From: Nansenia antarctica
Lineage: Eukaryota; Chordata; Actinopteri; Argentiniformes; Microstomatidae
Length of the DNA: 64,000 nt
Assembly (NCBI GenBank): GCA_963989245.1
Contig: OZ022345.1
Location: 29,882,870-29,946,869, forward strand
Direction: 5' to 3'
Positions 10,480 to 20,449 of the stretch are shown piece by piece. The notes beneath the pieces were generated by a model. It ran no database searches and was not told the DNA's origin. It saw only the letters and a program-made list of their open reading frames with translations. The number at the start of each line of letters is the position of its first letter. The stretch's first letter is position 1. The translations under genes were made by a program, and so were the position numbers.

Positions 10480-10776
10480 CAGTTAGTGCTTAAAGAGATG
10501 TCAGTTGATTTCATTGTGTTTAAAGGAGTCTGACAGACTTTCATGCTTAAAGAGCAGTCATTTGATTTTGCATTTGTTTCTTTTGTTCTGCACACAATAA
10601 TTTGTTCGTTCATCTTTATTTATGAATAAATGTCGTTTTGCTAATAAAAGTTATCCATGTATCCCTTTTTCATTCATCCTGTGGGACGGGTCGTGACTCG
10701 CGAGCTCGGGGAGAACCAAGCAGCATCCCTAGGTGCTCCTCTGAGCACTGGCCCCAAAAAGTTATGTGCACCCCTG
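10480..10776. mobile_element. Right part of the outer hAT element (copy 1)
   Basis: Continues 7115-7710 after the nested insertion and ends with AGTTATGTGCACCCCTG at 10776. This is the same end as the complete copy (AGTTACGTGCACCCCTG at 25175). It contains a short G/C-variable segment and GACGGGTCGTGACTCGCGAG, identical in both copies. Confidence 0.85.
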
Positions 10777-11577
10777 GTAATAATAATAATAATGCATTTA
10801 ATTTGTATTGCACTTCTAATTCAAAAAGAATCTCAGAGTGCTAACAACCGTAATAACATAAGTTAAAACAAAAACAACCTAAAAACATAATAAGTTAAAA
10901 ACAAAACAACCTAGTCCTGGACTAAATCACACTTTCAATGTAAAATCTCCATTGAAGATGCTTTTTAGTCCAGGATTAGGCTTAAGCCTTGTCTGTGAAA
11001 CTGGCCCTACAAGTTAAAAACGTAGTAAAAAACAACAACAAAATAAATCACAAAAATGAACATAGGTTCAGCAGTCAAAGGCCTTTTTGAATAAAAAGGT
11101 TTTTAGGCCTGTCTGAAAAGAGTCCAGGCTCTGTACTGCCCTTAGCTGGCTAGGAAGGCTGTTCCACAGCTGGCTAGGAAGGCTGTTCCACAGTAGAACG
11201 GGGGTTATGTGCTCGTATTTGCGGACTCTCATCAGGATCCTGGCAGCGCTGTTCTGGATGTATTGCAGCTTCTGTATGCTTTTGCCAGAAATCCTGATGA
11301 AGAGCGCATTGCAGTAGTCCAGTCTTGAGGAGATAAAGGCATGGACAAGTTCTCTGCATCTGACAGGGTTAGAGTGGGACGGAGTTTGGAAATATTTCTG
11401 AGATGATAGGAGGTTTTGCACAGGTGTTTTATATGGTCACTGAAGGTCAGGTGGGGGTCAAACCTAACCCCAGATTTGTGACTGAGGAGAAGGGGATGAC
11501 TTGACCGTCGAAGGTGAGCTGGGACATGGGTGAAGATTGAACCTGGTGTGGGGTGCCAACAAGAAGAGCTTCAGATT
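10777..11577 (-). mobile_element. L2-like LINE fragment (3' end)
   Basis: Reads on the minus strand from about 11577 to an (ATT)n tail at 10780-10795. Minus frame 11421-11068 encodes the L2 C-terminal segment (LVHAFISSRLDYCNALF, LQYIQNSAARILMRVRKYEH) and then a deletion with a duplicated WNSLPSQL. The 5' part is missing and the array at 11578 starts at its border. Confidence 0.8.
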
Positions 11578-12137
11578 GTAATGTTTAATCAGAGTATGAT
11601 AATGTTTAATCAGAGTATGGTAATGTTTAATCAGAGTATGGTAATGTTTAATCAGAGTATGGTAATGTTTATTCAGAGTATGGTAATGTTTAATCAGAGT
11701 ATGCTAATGTTTAATCAGAGTATGGTAATGTTTAATCAGAGTATGGTAATGTTTAATCAGAGTATGATAATGTTTAATCGGAGTATGGTAATGTTTAATC
11801 AGAGTATGATAATGTTTAATCAGAGTATGGTAATGTTTAATCAGAGTATGATAATGTTTAATCAGAGTATGGTAATGTTTAATCAGAGTATGGTAATGTT
11901 TAATCAGAGTATGATAATGTTTAATCAGAGTATGGTATTGTTTAATCAGAGTATGGTAATGTTTAATCAGAGTATGATAATGTTTAATCAGAGTATGGTA
12001 TTGTTTAATCAGAGTATGGTAATGTTTAATCAGAGTATGATAATGTTTAATCAGAGTATGGTAATGTTTAATCAGAGTATGGTGATGTTTAATCAGAGTA
12101 TGGTAATGTTTAATCAGAGTATGGTGATGTTTAATCC
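11578..12137. repeat. 21-bp minisatellite, first array
   Basis: About 26 copies of TAATGTTTAATCAGAGTATGG, with variants ATGATAA and ATGGTGA. Because 21 is a multiple of three, it is open as (NQSMVMF)n on + and as (HYHTLIK)n on -. These frames are artefacts. The same unit recurs at 14311-14782. Confidence 0.95.
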
Positions 12138-12273
12138 TTCTTCTATCACAGAGACTGCCAGTGGCCCCGGGCCTGAGCAAGATTACTCTTCCTGCTACGA
12201 CTGGTGGACTGATGATCCACTTGCTTAGTCAAATGTATCTGTTGTAAGTCGCTTTGTCTCTCTCTCTGCCAAA
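12138..12273 (+). repeat. LINE/SINE 3' tail following the 21-bp array
   Basis: ggccccgggcctgagcaaga and tcctgctacgactggtggac recur at 14780-14935 and 43441-43580. The 43-kb copy continues to a terminus of the form GTCTGCTAAATGCCAAAAAT, a common fish retroposon tail. Confidence 0.7.
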
Positions 12274-12294
12274 CATGTCTCACCCCTGGACCCA

Positions 12295-12420
12295 CATACT
12301 AGTGGTCCAGGGGTGAGACAGGTCCAGGTGAGGGTCCAGGGGTGAGACAGGTCCAGGGGTGAGACAGGTCCAGGGGTAAGACAGGTCCAGGGGTGAGACA
12401 GGTCCAGGTGAGGGTCCAGG

Positions 12421-12421
<1 letters not shown>
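12295..12421. repeat. 17-bp minisatellite (left half)
   Basis: Copies of GGTCCAGGGGTGAGACA. The array resumes at 13756 after a LINE, so the LINE appears to have landed inside it. Confidence 0.9.
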
Positions 12422-12464
<43 letters not shown>

Positions 12465-13755
12465 ATTTTATTTATAAAAGCACTTTACATATAAAATCTC
12501 AGAGTGCTACAACACAGGAAGATAAAGCAAAAAACATTTTCAATTAAAAGGCTAAAAAAAAGCTCTATTAAAAAGGTGGGTTTTAAGGCCTCGTTTAAAA
12601 GCATCCACAGACTGTGGTGCCCTTAGGTGGTCAGGGAGAGCATTCCACAGCCTGGGAGCAGCCGAGCAGAAGGCCCGATCTCCCATGGTGCGGAGCTTGG
12701 TCCTGGGGGTCTTGAGGAGGTTGGTGGCAGTAGAACGGAGGGTGTGTGAGGAGGTCTGAGGGGTATGGAGGAGTTCCTTGAGGTTGGGGGGGGCAGTTCC
12801 ATGGATGCACTGGTGGGTGAGGAGGGAGACCTTGAATTCAATTCTGAGGGAGACGGGGAGCCAGTGAAGTGATTTGAGGATGGGGGTGATGTGATCATAT
12901 TTGCGCACCCTCATCAGGATCCTAGCAGCACTGTTCTGGATGTATTGAAGTTTCTGGAGGCAGCTGCTAGGAATCCCGATGAGGAGTGCGTTGCAGTAGT
13001 CCAGTCTGGAGGAGACAAAGGCGTGGATGAGCTTCTCTGCATCTGCCAGAGTGAGTGCAGGACGGAGTTTGGCAATATTCCTTAGGTGAAAAAAAGCTGT
13101 TTTGGATATATGTTTGATGTGGGTCTCGTAGGTGAGGTGAGGGTCCATTTTGACGCCCAGGTTGGTAACAGATGAGGAAAGGGGAATGTTCTGGCCAGAA
13201 AAGGTGATGCTGGTGATGGTGGATGACCGGACCTGGTGTGGTGTGCCGACTAGGATGGCTTCAGTCTTGGAGCTGTTGAGTTGTAGGAAGTTGAGCTTCA
13301 TCCACGCCTCTATCTCCTCCAGGCAGGTGGTTAGTGTGGATAGTGGCAGGGGTGCAGAGGAGGTGGGGTTGACTCTGAGGTAGAGCTGTGTGTCATCCGC
13401 ATAGCAATGGAATGACATTCCATGCCTGCGGATGACACAGCCAAGGGGGAGCATGTATAGTGTGAACAGGGTGGGGCCCAGCACCGAGCCTTGGGGGGAC
13501 ACCGCAGGTGACGTTGTGGGTGTGGGATTTCGCCTTTCCCAGGGTGACGTGCTCAGTTCTGCCAGTGAGGTATGAGGTGAACCAGTTGTGGACAGTGTCA
13601 GAGAGGCCAATGGTGGAGTGCAGACGGTGAAGGAGGATGTTGTGGTCCACGGTGTGAAAAGCTGCTGTTAAATCCAGGAGAATGAGGAGGGATGGGGAGC
13701 CAGTATCTGCTGTCATCAGGAGGTCGTTGGTGACCCTGACCAGAGCCGTTTCCGG
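12422..13755 (-). mobile_element. L2-type LINE inserted in a minisatellite; frameshifted reverse transcriptase
   Basis: Minus-strand frames 13716-13393 and 13610-12552 together cover the second half of an L2-clade reverse transcriptase. In order: LLILLDLTAAFHTVDHNILL, GVP/QGSVLGPTLFTLYMLPL, the catalytic FHCYADDTQLYLR, NSSKTEAILVG, SRLDYCNALLIG, IQNSAARILMRVRKYDHITP and WNALPDHLRA. The frame changes in a run of six C (on -) at about 13494, at GVPQG, where one extra base would explain it. The 3' end is an (ATT)n tail at 12424-12463. The 5' part is truncated at about 13755. The product would copy LINE RNA at the target site; this copy is dead. Confidence 0.88.
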
Positions 13756-13972
13756 GTGAGACAGGTCCAGGGGTTAGACAGGTCCAGGGGTTAGACAGGT
13801 CCAGGGGTTAGACAGGTCCAGGGGTGAGACAGGTCCAGGGGTGAGACAGGTCCAGGGGTGAGACAGGTCCAGGGGTGAGACAGGTCCAGGGGTGAGACAG
13901 GTCCAGGGGTTAGACAGGTCCAGGGGTTAGACAGGTCCAGGGGTGAGACAGGTCCAGGTGAGGGTCCAGGGA
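13756..13972. repeat. 17-bp minisatellite (right half)
   Basis: Thirteen or so copies of GGTCCAGGGGTGAGACA and GGTCCAGGGGTTAGACA, the same unit as 12295-12421. The minus strand shows a short proline-rich frame that is only the repeat. Confidence 0.9.
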
Positions 13973-14073
13973 TTAGTGAGCATTTCCTGTGTGTGTGTGG
14001 GGGGGGGGGGGGTAGTGTGTGCATGTGATGAACAGCATCATCTGTTCAGGAAACCAGAGCATTTCCTGTGTGT

Positions 14074-14104
<31 letters not shown>

Positions 14105-14310
14105 TGTAGTATGTGTGAATGTGTATGTGGGACACCTACACACACACCAAGCAATACTCATGACATTCTACTTGTACTATTTTATTTTACCATCTGTTCT
14201 GCTGGTTCTATCCTGTCTTATTTCTCTCTCACAACTTGTCACTTGTCCAACTGTCTCACTCATGTCTTACTGTACTATTGTCACTTTATCATACTTTATG
14301 AGTTTGATCA
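13973..14310. repeat. (TG)n and poly-G blocks with unassigned spacer
   Basis: Two TG/poly-G blocks (13989-14013 and 14070-14105) flank a duplicated phrase (gagcatttcctgtgtgtgtg at 13978 and 14057). The following 170 bp are AT-rich and hold nothing recognisable. Confidence 0.7.
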
Positions 14311-14782
14311 TGTGTAATCAGAGTATGATAATGTTTAATCAGAGTATGATAATGTTTAATCAGAGTATGATCATGTTTAATCAGAGTATGATAATGTTTA
14401 ATCAGAGTATGGTAATGTTTATTCAGAGTATGGTAATGTTTAATCAGAGTATGATCATGTTTAATCAGAGTATGATCATGTTTAATCAGAGTATGGTAAT
14501 GTGTAATCAGAGTATGATAATGTTTAATCAGAGTATGATAATGTTTAATCAGAGTATGATCATGTTTAATCAGAGTATGATAATGTTTAATCAGAGTATG
14601 GTAATGTTTAATCAGAGTATGATAATGTTTAATCAGAGTATGATAATGTTTAATCAGAGTATGGTAATGTTTAATCAGAGTATGGTAATGTTTAATCAGA
14701 GTATGGTAATGTTTAATCAGAGTATGGTAATGTTTAATCAGAGTATGATCATGTTTAATCAGAGTATGGTGATGTTTAATCC
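14311..14782. repeat. 21-bp minisatellite, second array
   Basis: About 22 copies of the same TAATGTTTAATCAGAGTATGG unit as at 11578, with an extra TCATG variant. It is followed by the same retroposon tail. The pair points to a duplicated segment or to two expansions from the same retroposon family. Confidence 0.95.
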
Positions 14783-14960
14783 CCGGGCCTGAGCTAGATT
14801 ACTCTTCCTGCTACGACTGGTGGATTGATGATAATAATAATAATTAATTACATTTGTATAGCGCTTTTCCGAGGCTCAAAGACGCTGAATTGATTCACTT
14901 GCTTAGTCAAATGTATCGATTGTAAGTCGCTTTGGAATAAGCTGGGAGAGCTGTTCATTC
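14783..14960. repeat. Retroposon tail interrupted by a short L2/SINE tail
   Basis: The tail seen at 12138 continues here but is interrupted at 14830-14893 by (ATA)n plus ttgtatagcgcttttccgag. This is the minus-strand retroposon tail also found in il2 intron 1. After it, attcacttgcttagtcaaat resumes. Confidence 0.7.
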
Positions 14961-15084
14961 TGCATCTGCACCCTTACACTAATGTGACGTAACAATACAA
15001 CTTGAAACACACACAGCTGAACATCAGCTAAACGAAAGAGCTGGTGGTTGACTAGCGAAGGAAGGGGAAGTTACATACTCTGAT

Positions 15085-15779
15085 CACCATCAAGAGTTCT
15101 CCTACCACAGCTACGCAGACGACACTCAATTCTTCCTGTCCTTCCCCCCCCCTCTGACCTACATGTGGCTACACGTGTCTCTGCATGTCTCGCTGACATC
15201 TCTACATGGATGTCAGCCCACCATCTCAAGCTCAACCTGAACAAGACTGAGCTACTCTTCCTCCGTGGGAAAGCCTGCCCTCTCCAAGACTTCTCTATCA
15301 CAGTGGAGAACTCTACTGTAACCCCCTCCCTGACAGCCAAGAACCTTGGAGTGATCCTGGACAACCGCCTGTCCTGTGTGGAGAACATCTCAGCACGCTC
15401 CTGCAGATTCCTCCTTTACAACATCAGTAGGATACGACCATCCCTCACCAGAGAAGCAGCGCAACTCTTGACCCAGTCACTGGTCATCTCCCGCCTTCAC
15501 TACTGCAACATACTCCTGGCTGGGCTCCCCGCCTCCGCCATCAGACCTCTGCAGCTCATCCAGAACGCTGCTGCCCGTCTGGTGTTCAACCTCCCCAAGT
15601 TCTCCCATGTTACCCCCCTCCTTCACACCCTCCACTCTTCTCCCAGTAGCAGCTCATCAGATTCAAGACCCTGGTGCTCACCTACCAGGCAGCAAAGGGA
15701 ACAGCCCCTGCATACCTGCAGGAAATGGTCAGCCCCCAAACTTCAGCCCGTTCCCTCCGCTGGCAGACTGGCCCCACCA
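15085..15779 (+). pseudogene. L2/CR1-like LINE reverse transcriptase fragment
   Basis: Plus-strand frames encode the catalytic motif SYADDTQFFLS (at about 15109) and then, after a frame change in a C run near 15145, frame 15165 onward: DISTWMSAHHLKLNLNKTEL, NLGVILDNRLSC, SRLHYCNILLAGLP and IQNAAARLVFNLPKFSHVTP. The family is a Jockey-group LINE common in fish. The 5' half is absent and the 3' part runs into a minisatellite made of its own sequence. Confidence 0.8.
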
Positions 15780-16140
15780 CCTCTACACCAACACACCTCT
15801 GTGTCTCCAGAGACATCTACACCACCTGTGTCTCCTGAGACATCTACTACCCCCCAGCACTGTGTCTCCTGAGACACCTACTACCCCCCAGCACTGCGTC
15901 TCCTGAGACATCTACTACCCCCCAGCACTGTGTCTCCTGAGACATCTACTACCCCCTAGCACCAGCACTATGTCTCCTGAGACATCTACTACCCCCCAGC
16001 ACTGTGTCTCCTGAGACATCTACTACCCCCCAGCACTGTCTCCTGAGACATCTACTACCCCCCAGCACTGTGTCTCCTGAGACACCTGCTTCCCCCTCTA
16101 CTGTGTCTCCTAAGATTCCTACTTCCCCCCCTTGTACCTT
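15780..16140. repeat. Minisatellite (about 34 bp) seeded from the LINE 3' region
   Basis: Repeats of CTCCTGAGACATCTACTACC plus a CCCCAGCACTGTGT extension. A single copy of the same phrase (tcctgagacatctactaccc at 62657) follows a related LINE reading frame. This shows the array expanded from LINE sequence. Confidence 0.85.
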
Positions 16141-16418
16141 CAGGGTCAGGCACCTGCATACAGGTCCTCTGACCAGGGTTTGTTGGTTGTCCCCTGTGCC
16201 AGATTAAAAACCAAAGGTGATCGAGTATTCCAAACCGCGGCTCCCAAACTCTGGAATGCTCTGCCCTTGGAACTTAGATCAGCGGTCTCGGTCGAAGCTT
16301 TTAAAAAACAGCTCAAGACTGTCCTGTACAGACAGGCTAACCCCAAAAGCCCTACTATGTGTGTTTTTATCCCACAAACTCTTTTAAATCTTGCTGCTGT
16401 GAGAAAGTAATTTCCCCT
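16141..16418 (+). repeat. 3' end of an L2/CR1-like LINE
   Basis: The frame at 16198-16395 encodes RLKTKGDRVFQTAAPKLWNA and LPLELRSAVSVEAFKKQLKT, the conserved LINE C terminus, followed by an AT-rich end. It is the longer sister of the copy at 3022. Confidence 0.8.
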
Positions 16419-16426
16419 CACACACA

Positions 16427-16472
<46 letters not shown>

Positions 16473-16478
16473 CTCTCT
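16419..16478. repeat. (CA)n/(CT)n microsatellite
   Basis: An interrupted CA run followed by a short CT run. It lies just downstream of the predicted adad1 poly(A) site on the minus strand. Confidence 0.95.
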
Positions 16479-16555
16479 CTGTTCACCACAGTGTCAAAGC
16501 TTAAAGTAACAAGTCACTCATGTTGATTTCAAGATTTTCTCTTCAAAAAACAGAA

Positions 16556-16561
16556 TTTATT
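16556..16561 (-). terminator. adad1: adad1 polyadenylation signal AATAAA
   Basis: A canonical AATAAA on the minus strand, 89 nt after the adad1 stop codon at 16650-16652. The 3' UTR is short. This fits a transcript ending near 16535. Confidence 0.65.
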
Positions 16562-16649
16562 TGAATTCAGTCTCTTCACAGACAAACCAAAACAACACTT
16601 TCAGAACCAAACAACAACAAAATAAAACCTCTCCTCTCCTCTCCTCCTC

Positions 16650-16722
16650 TCATTGGCTGAACAGGTCAGTGAGGGGGGGTTTGACCGCCCACGACCCGTA
16701 GCCCTGCCGGGCCAGGTACGAC

Positions 16723-16760
<38 letters not shown>

Positions 16761-16818
16761 ATACACACACACACCACACATACACATACACACACACACA
16801 CACATACACACACATACA

Positions 16819-16849
<31 letters not shown>

Positions 16850-16851
16850 CC

Positions 16852-16883
<32 letters not shown>

Positions 16884-17370
16884 CATACACACACACACAC
16901 ACACCACACATACACACACACACACCACACATACACACACACACACACACACCACACATACACATAAACATACACACACACACACACACACACACAGACA
17001 CACACGTTAGTTAGGCCATCCTCTACACACACAGGACAGGTGTCTGTAGGGGTGTTAGGTGCAGTACCTTGGCCTGTCTGTAGGGGTGTTAGGTGCAGTA
17101 CCTTGGCCTGTCTGTAGGGGTGTTAGGTGCAGTACCTTGGCCTGTCTGTAGGGGTGTTAGGTGCAGTACCTTGGCCTGTCTGTAGGGGTGTTAGGTGCAG
17201 TACCTTGGCCTGTCTGTAGGGGTGTTAGGTGCAGTACCTTGGCCTGTCTGTAGGTGGCGGCCTCCAGCAGCTCGGGTCTCTGCGCCTCTTTGGCCGTCTG
17301 GATGAAGCGGCTCAACATGGCCACCTTGCACAGCCGGCTGGCCAGACCAGGACCACTCTTAAAGGGAGAC
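16650..17370 (-). CDS. adad1: adad1, last two coding exons (partial)
   Basis: Exon 17370-17238 (acceptor cccccag, donor AAG-gtactg) encodes SPFKSGPGLASRLCKVAMLS followed by RFIQTAKEAQRPELLEAATY and RQAK. Exon 16724-16650 (acceptor gtgtag) encodes MSYLARQGYGSWAVKPPLTD, then LFSQ and a TGA stop. Phases agree (phase 2 in, 0 between). This is the C-terminal end of the adenosine-deaminase domain of ADAD1, a testis-enriched RNA-binding relative of ADAR that lacks editing activity and is needed in spermatid development. The upstream exons with the dsRNA-binding domain and deaminase core are not in the adjacent 3 kb. IL2 and ADAD1 are tail-to-tail neighbours in mammals, as here. The intervening intron is almost wholly repeats. 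Confidence 0.85.
16725..17002. repeat. (TG)n-type microsatellite in the last adad1 intron
   Basis: CA/CATA repeats on + (TG on -) run right up to the acceptor of the terminal exon. Only TAG separates the repeat from the coding start. The long cysteine/valine frames on - are repeat artefacts. Confidence 0.95.
17038..17240 (-). repeat. 34-bp tandem repeat containing the adad1 5' splice site
   Basis: Six units of 34 bp (the phrase gcagtaccttggcctgtctg starts at 17061, 17095, 17129, 17163, 17197 and 17231). On - each unit holds the exon end CTACAGACAGGCCAAG and the donor gtactgcac. The array therefore multiplies the exon-intron junction itself. Confidence 0.9.
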
Positions 17371-17427
17371 CTGGGGGAGGGGGGGGGCGTGAGAAACTCC
17401 TGGCTGTGATTTGGCTTTTTGATGGGC

Positions 17428-18510
17428 TCTACACCTACGACTTCACCCCCGTCCACCCCAGCAACTCCATCGTAAAGTTTGCAGACGACACCACCGTGGT
17501 GGGCTGCATCTCGGGGGGGGACGAGGCGGCGTACAGGGATGAGGTAGAGCAGCTGAGCAAGCTGTGCAAGGTTAACAACCTGCTGCTGAACAAGTCAAAG
17601 ACCCAGGAAATCATCGTGGACTTCAGGAGGAAAAAGTCTGAGGTCCAGCCACTGCTCATCGACGGAGAGAGCGTGGAGAGAGTCTCAGCCCTCCGATTCC
17701 TGGGGGTGCACATACAGGATGACCTGTCCTGGAAGAACAACACAGCAGCCACCATCAAGAAGGCACAACAGCGGCTCTACTCAGGAAGGAACACAACAAG
17801 CAGGAGATACTGGTGGCCTTCTACCGCGGCGGAGTGGAGAGCATCCTCACCTACGGCATCTGCAACTGGTTCTCCAGCTGCACAACCGCGGAGAGAAATG
17901 CGCTACAGAGAGTCGTGAGAACAGCCCAGAAGATCACCGGCGCCCCCCTCCCCTCTCTGGAAGAGCTGTACAACACACGCTGTCTCAGGAAGGCCTCCAA
18001 GATCTCCAGAGAGCCAACCCACCCTGGGTACGAACACTTTGCCCGGCTGCCCTCGAAAAGGCGGTACAGGACCATGGCCGCAAGGACAAACAGACTGAAG
18101 CATAGCTTCTACCCCAGGGCCATCCAGGCCCTGAACACAGCAAAGACCTAGGTTCTGGGCCCTGGACAGTCTGGACGGATTGATGGCAGCTGCTGGATTG
18201 AAAAAAATCAGGTGGAGTGCTGAGGCACAAATATGTACATTTCAAGCCTGCAAACTGCGACACTTTAAATGAATGTGCAATAACACTATGTGCAATATGA
18301 CAACCCTAGTCGTCTATCTGTACAGTATAGTATATAGTGGATAGTGTACATAGCCTTTATTTATGTAAACCAGCTCCTTTCCCTTCTTGTTTTTTTGTTT
18401 TTTTTTTTCTTTCCTAGCACCAGGGGAGCCACCCCTCCTAAATTTCGTTGTTATGGTACCTGTACTATAGCAATGACAATAAAGACCATTCATTCATTCA
18501 TTCATTCATA
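17428..18510 (+). mobile_element. Rex1-type LINE, 5' truncated, in the adad1 intron
   Basis: Opens at LYTYDFTPVHPSNSIVKFAD and holds the catalytic FADDTTVVG, then LLNKSKTQEIIVDFRRKKSE. A 13-bp deletion relative to the sister copy near 17782 shifts the frame. The second frame continues with YGICNWFSSCTTAERNALQR and ends at AIQALNTAKT (18151). The 3' UTR ends in (ATTC)n at 18485-18508. It is antisense to adad1, about 57 bp upstream of the acceptor at 17371. The copy at 46205-48112 is nearly identical over the shared part. Confidence 0.88.
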
Positions 18511-19555
18511 TTTTGATAATCGATTAATCTGCCGATAATTTTTTCGATCAATCGATTAATCGGATAAAAAAATTAAAAACGTATTTGTTTTGCAAATTTT
18601 ATTTTAGGTTTTCGAAATCAGCCAGGCCTATACATATACATGTGCAAAATGAATAAGTATTAATAAAAAATAATAAATAATATAAATAAAAAAGGCTTTG
18701 CTACATCAAATAGGTTTAACAACAGGCCATGGACTATGGCGGTAGATTGTTTCAATAAAGTAGTTGAACTCTAGCTCAATACATGCATTGTTTTAGGTAA
18801 TAACTTTGTTTAATGTAAAGGTCAGTAACCCAAAGTGCAATGTAGGCTACAGACAAGACACTTATGTTTTTATATAACAGATATGCTCCAAAACAATGCA
18901 ATGTGACCTCTCACTCCATATAATAGGTTAGGCTACAGTCAGTGCCTCACTCTAATGGCGCTTTTCCATTACAGGGCCAGGCCGGGCCAGCCCGGGCTGG
19001 CCTGCTTCTTTGGCGCTTTTCCATATGTCGGCCCGGGTCGGGTCAGGTCGGGTCGGGTCGCTTCTTTAGCTACCCTTCGATACCAGGGTCTAAATTTTTA
19101 GATCCGGATCTTTTTGCCAGGCTGCGTGTGACGTGTGACGCTGCACACCGTTGATTGGTCAATGGAAATCGTCATCCCATGTTCATAGATTTCTTCACTA
19201 ACCGCCATCTTGAAATACCACATTCGCTCTTGGAAAATGTCACTACAGTTTCTGTAATAGCTTATTAATAAAGATTCGAAAAATTATGCTGACCATCGTA
19301 TTATCTTAGTTTAATGTCATTTCAATGCATCATAGAACTTTTATTTACAACAAGCATAACACAAAAATCGCTATTATGCACCGTCTTTGCCCGTGAATAA
19401 CACCAGCTGTGGAGGTGGTACAAACACAATACTCCTTTGCTAACTTCACCATCGGTCTACGGTCATTTTGAGCCCTTAACCACCGCGCTGACACCCCGAG
19501 AAGTTATGCTTTTAACCGTAAACTCGATGAACCGGGAGTTCACCCGGCTGCACAG
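18511..19555. other. Unassigned AT-rich DNA with hAT-like terminal sequences
   Basis: Begins with ataatcgattaatctgccga, a palindrome-rich sequence found at ends of fish hAT MITEs. At about 18955-19050 there is gcgcttttccattacagggc followed by GGGCC/GGGTCG runs, another MITE-type terminus. No matching right ends or intact frames were found. 19437-19550 is of balanced composition and unassigned. Confidence 0.4.
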
Positions 19556-20235
19556 GGGTACACAGGGACATGTTAGGACACAGGGACATGTTAAGACACA
19601 CAGGGACATGTTAAGACACACAGGGACATGTTAGGACACACAGGGACCTGTTAGGACACAGGGACATGTTAAGACACACAGGGACATGTTAGGACACAGG
19701 GACATGTTAAGACACACAGGGACATGTTAAGACACACAGGGACATGTTAAGACACACAGGGACATATTAAGACACAGGGACATGTTAAGACACACGGGGA
19801 CATATTAAGACACACAGGGACATGTTAGGACACAGGGACATGTTAAGACACACAGGGACATGTTAGGACACAGGGACATGTTAAGACACACAGGGACATG
19901 TTAGGACACAGGGACATGTTAAGACACACAGGGACATGTTAAGACACACAGGGACATGTTAGGACACAGGGACATGTTAAGACACACAGGGACATGTTAG
20001 GACACAGGGACATGTTAAGACACACAGGGACATGTTAAGACACACAGGGACATGTTAGGACACAGGGACATGTTAAGACACACAGGGACATGTTAGGACA
20101 CAGGGACATGTTAAGACACACATGGACATGTTAAGACACACAGGGACATGTTAAGACACACAGGGACATGTTAGGACACACAGGGACATGTTAAGACACA
20201 CAGGGACATGTTAGGACACAGGGACACGTTAAGAG
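19556..20235. repeat. 18/20-bp minisatellite
   Basis: About 36 copies of ACACACAGGGACATGTTAAG (20 bp) and ACACAGGGACATGTTAGG (18 bp), in a semi-regular alternation. Confidence 0.95.
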
Positions 20236-20306
20236 AAGGGTTTGTTGTCTAGATGTAAACGTGCAACACAAACACATGTGACTGGTTGTCAGACATGTTG
20301 GCTTAC

Positions 20307-20415
20307 CCGTCCTGGGGCTGGTGCTGCCTCCAGAGAGGCTGGGGGGGGCAGGGCGGCCGGGGGGGGTAGGGCGGCCCTGGGTGAAGCTAGCCCTCTGGAA
20401 GCCGCGGGCCGACAT
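20307..20415 (-). other. Candidate exon, possibly of adad1
   Basis: Minus strand: acceptor-like tttcccag, a 109-nt open segment (MSARGFQRASFTQG, then proline-rich, then SLSGGSTSPRT) and donor CGG-gtaagc. It is on the adad1 strand. GFQRASFTQ resembles the FQ..SFAQ start of ADAD1 proteins, which would make it a first coding exon. Its phase does not join directly to the exon at 17370, and the deaminase core is not between them. C and G runs make indels likely. It may also be chance. Confidence 0.35.
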
Positions 20416-20449
20416 CTGGGAAACTGTCAAAACTGTCAACCAATAACCT

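Noticed and set aside
11530..12228. 232-codon frame of NQSMVMF repeats and its antisense partner
   Set aside because: Both are the 21-bp array read through; no start context, domain or splice evidence.
16601..17032. 143-codon Cys/Val frame on minus, ending in a vertebrate-like tail
   Set aside because: The Cys/Val part is a TG repeat. The tail is a shadow of the adad1 last exon in a wrong register; the correct register ends at the TGA at 16650.
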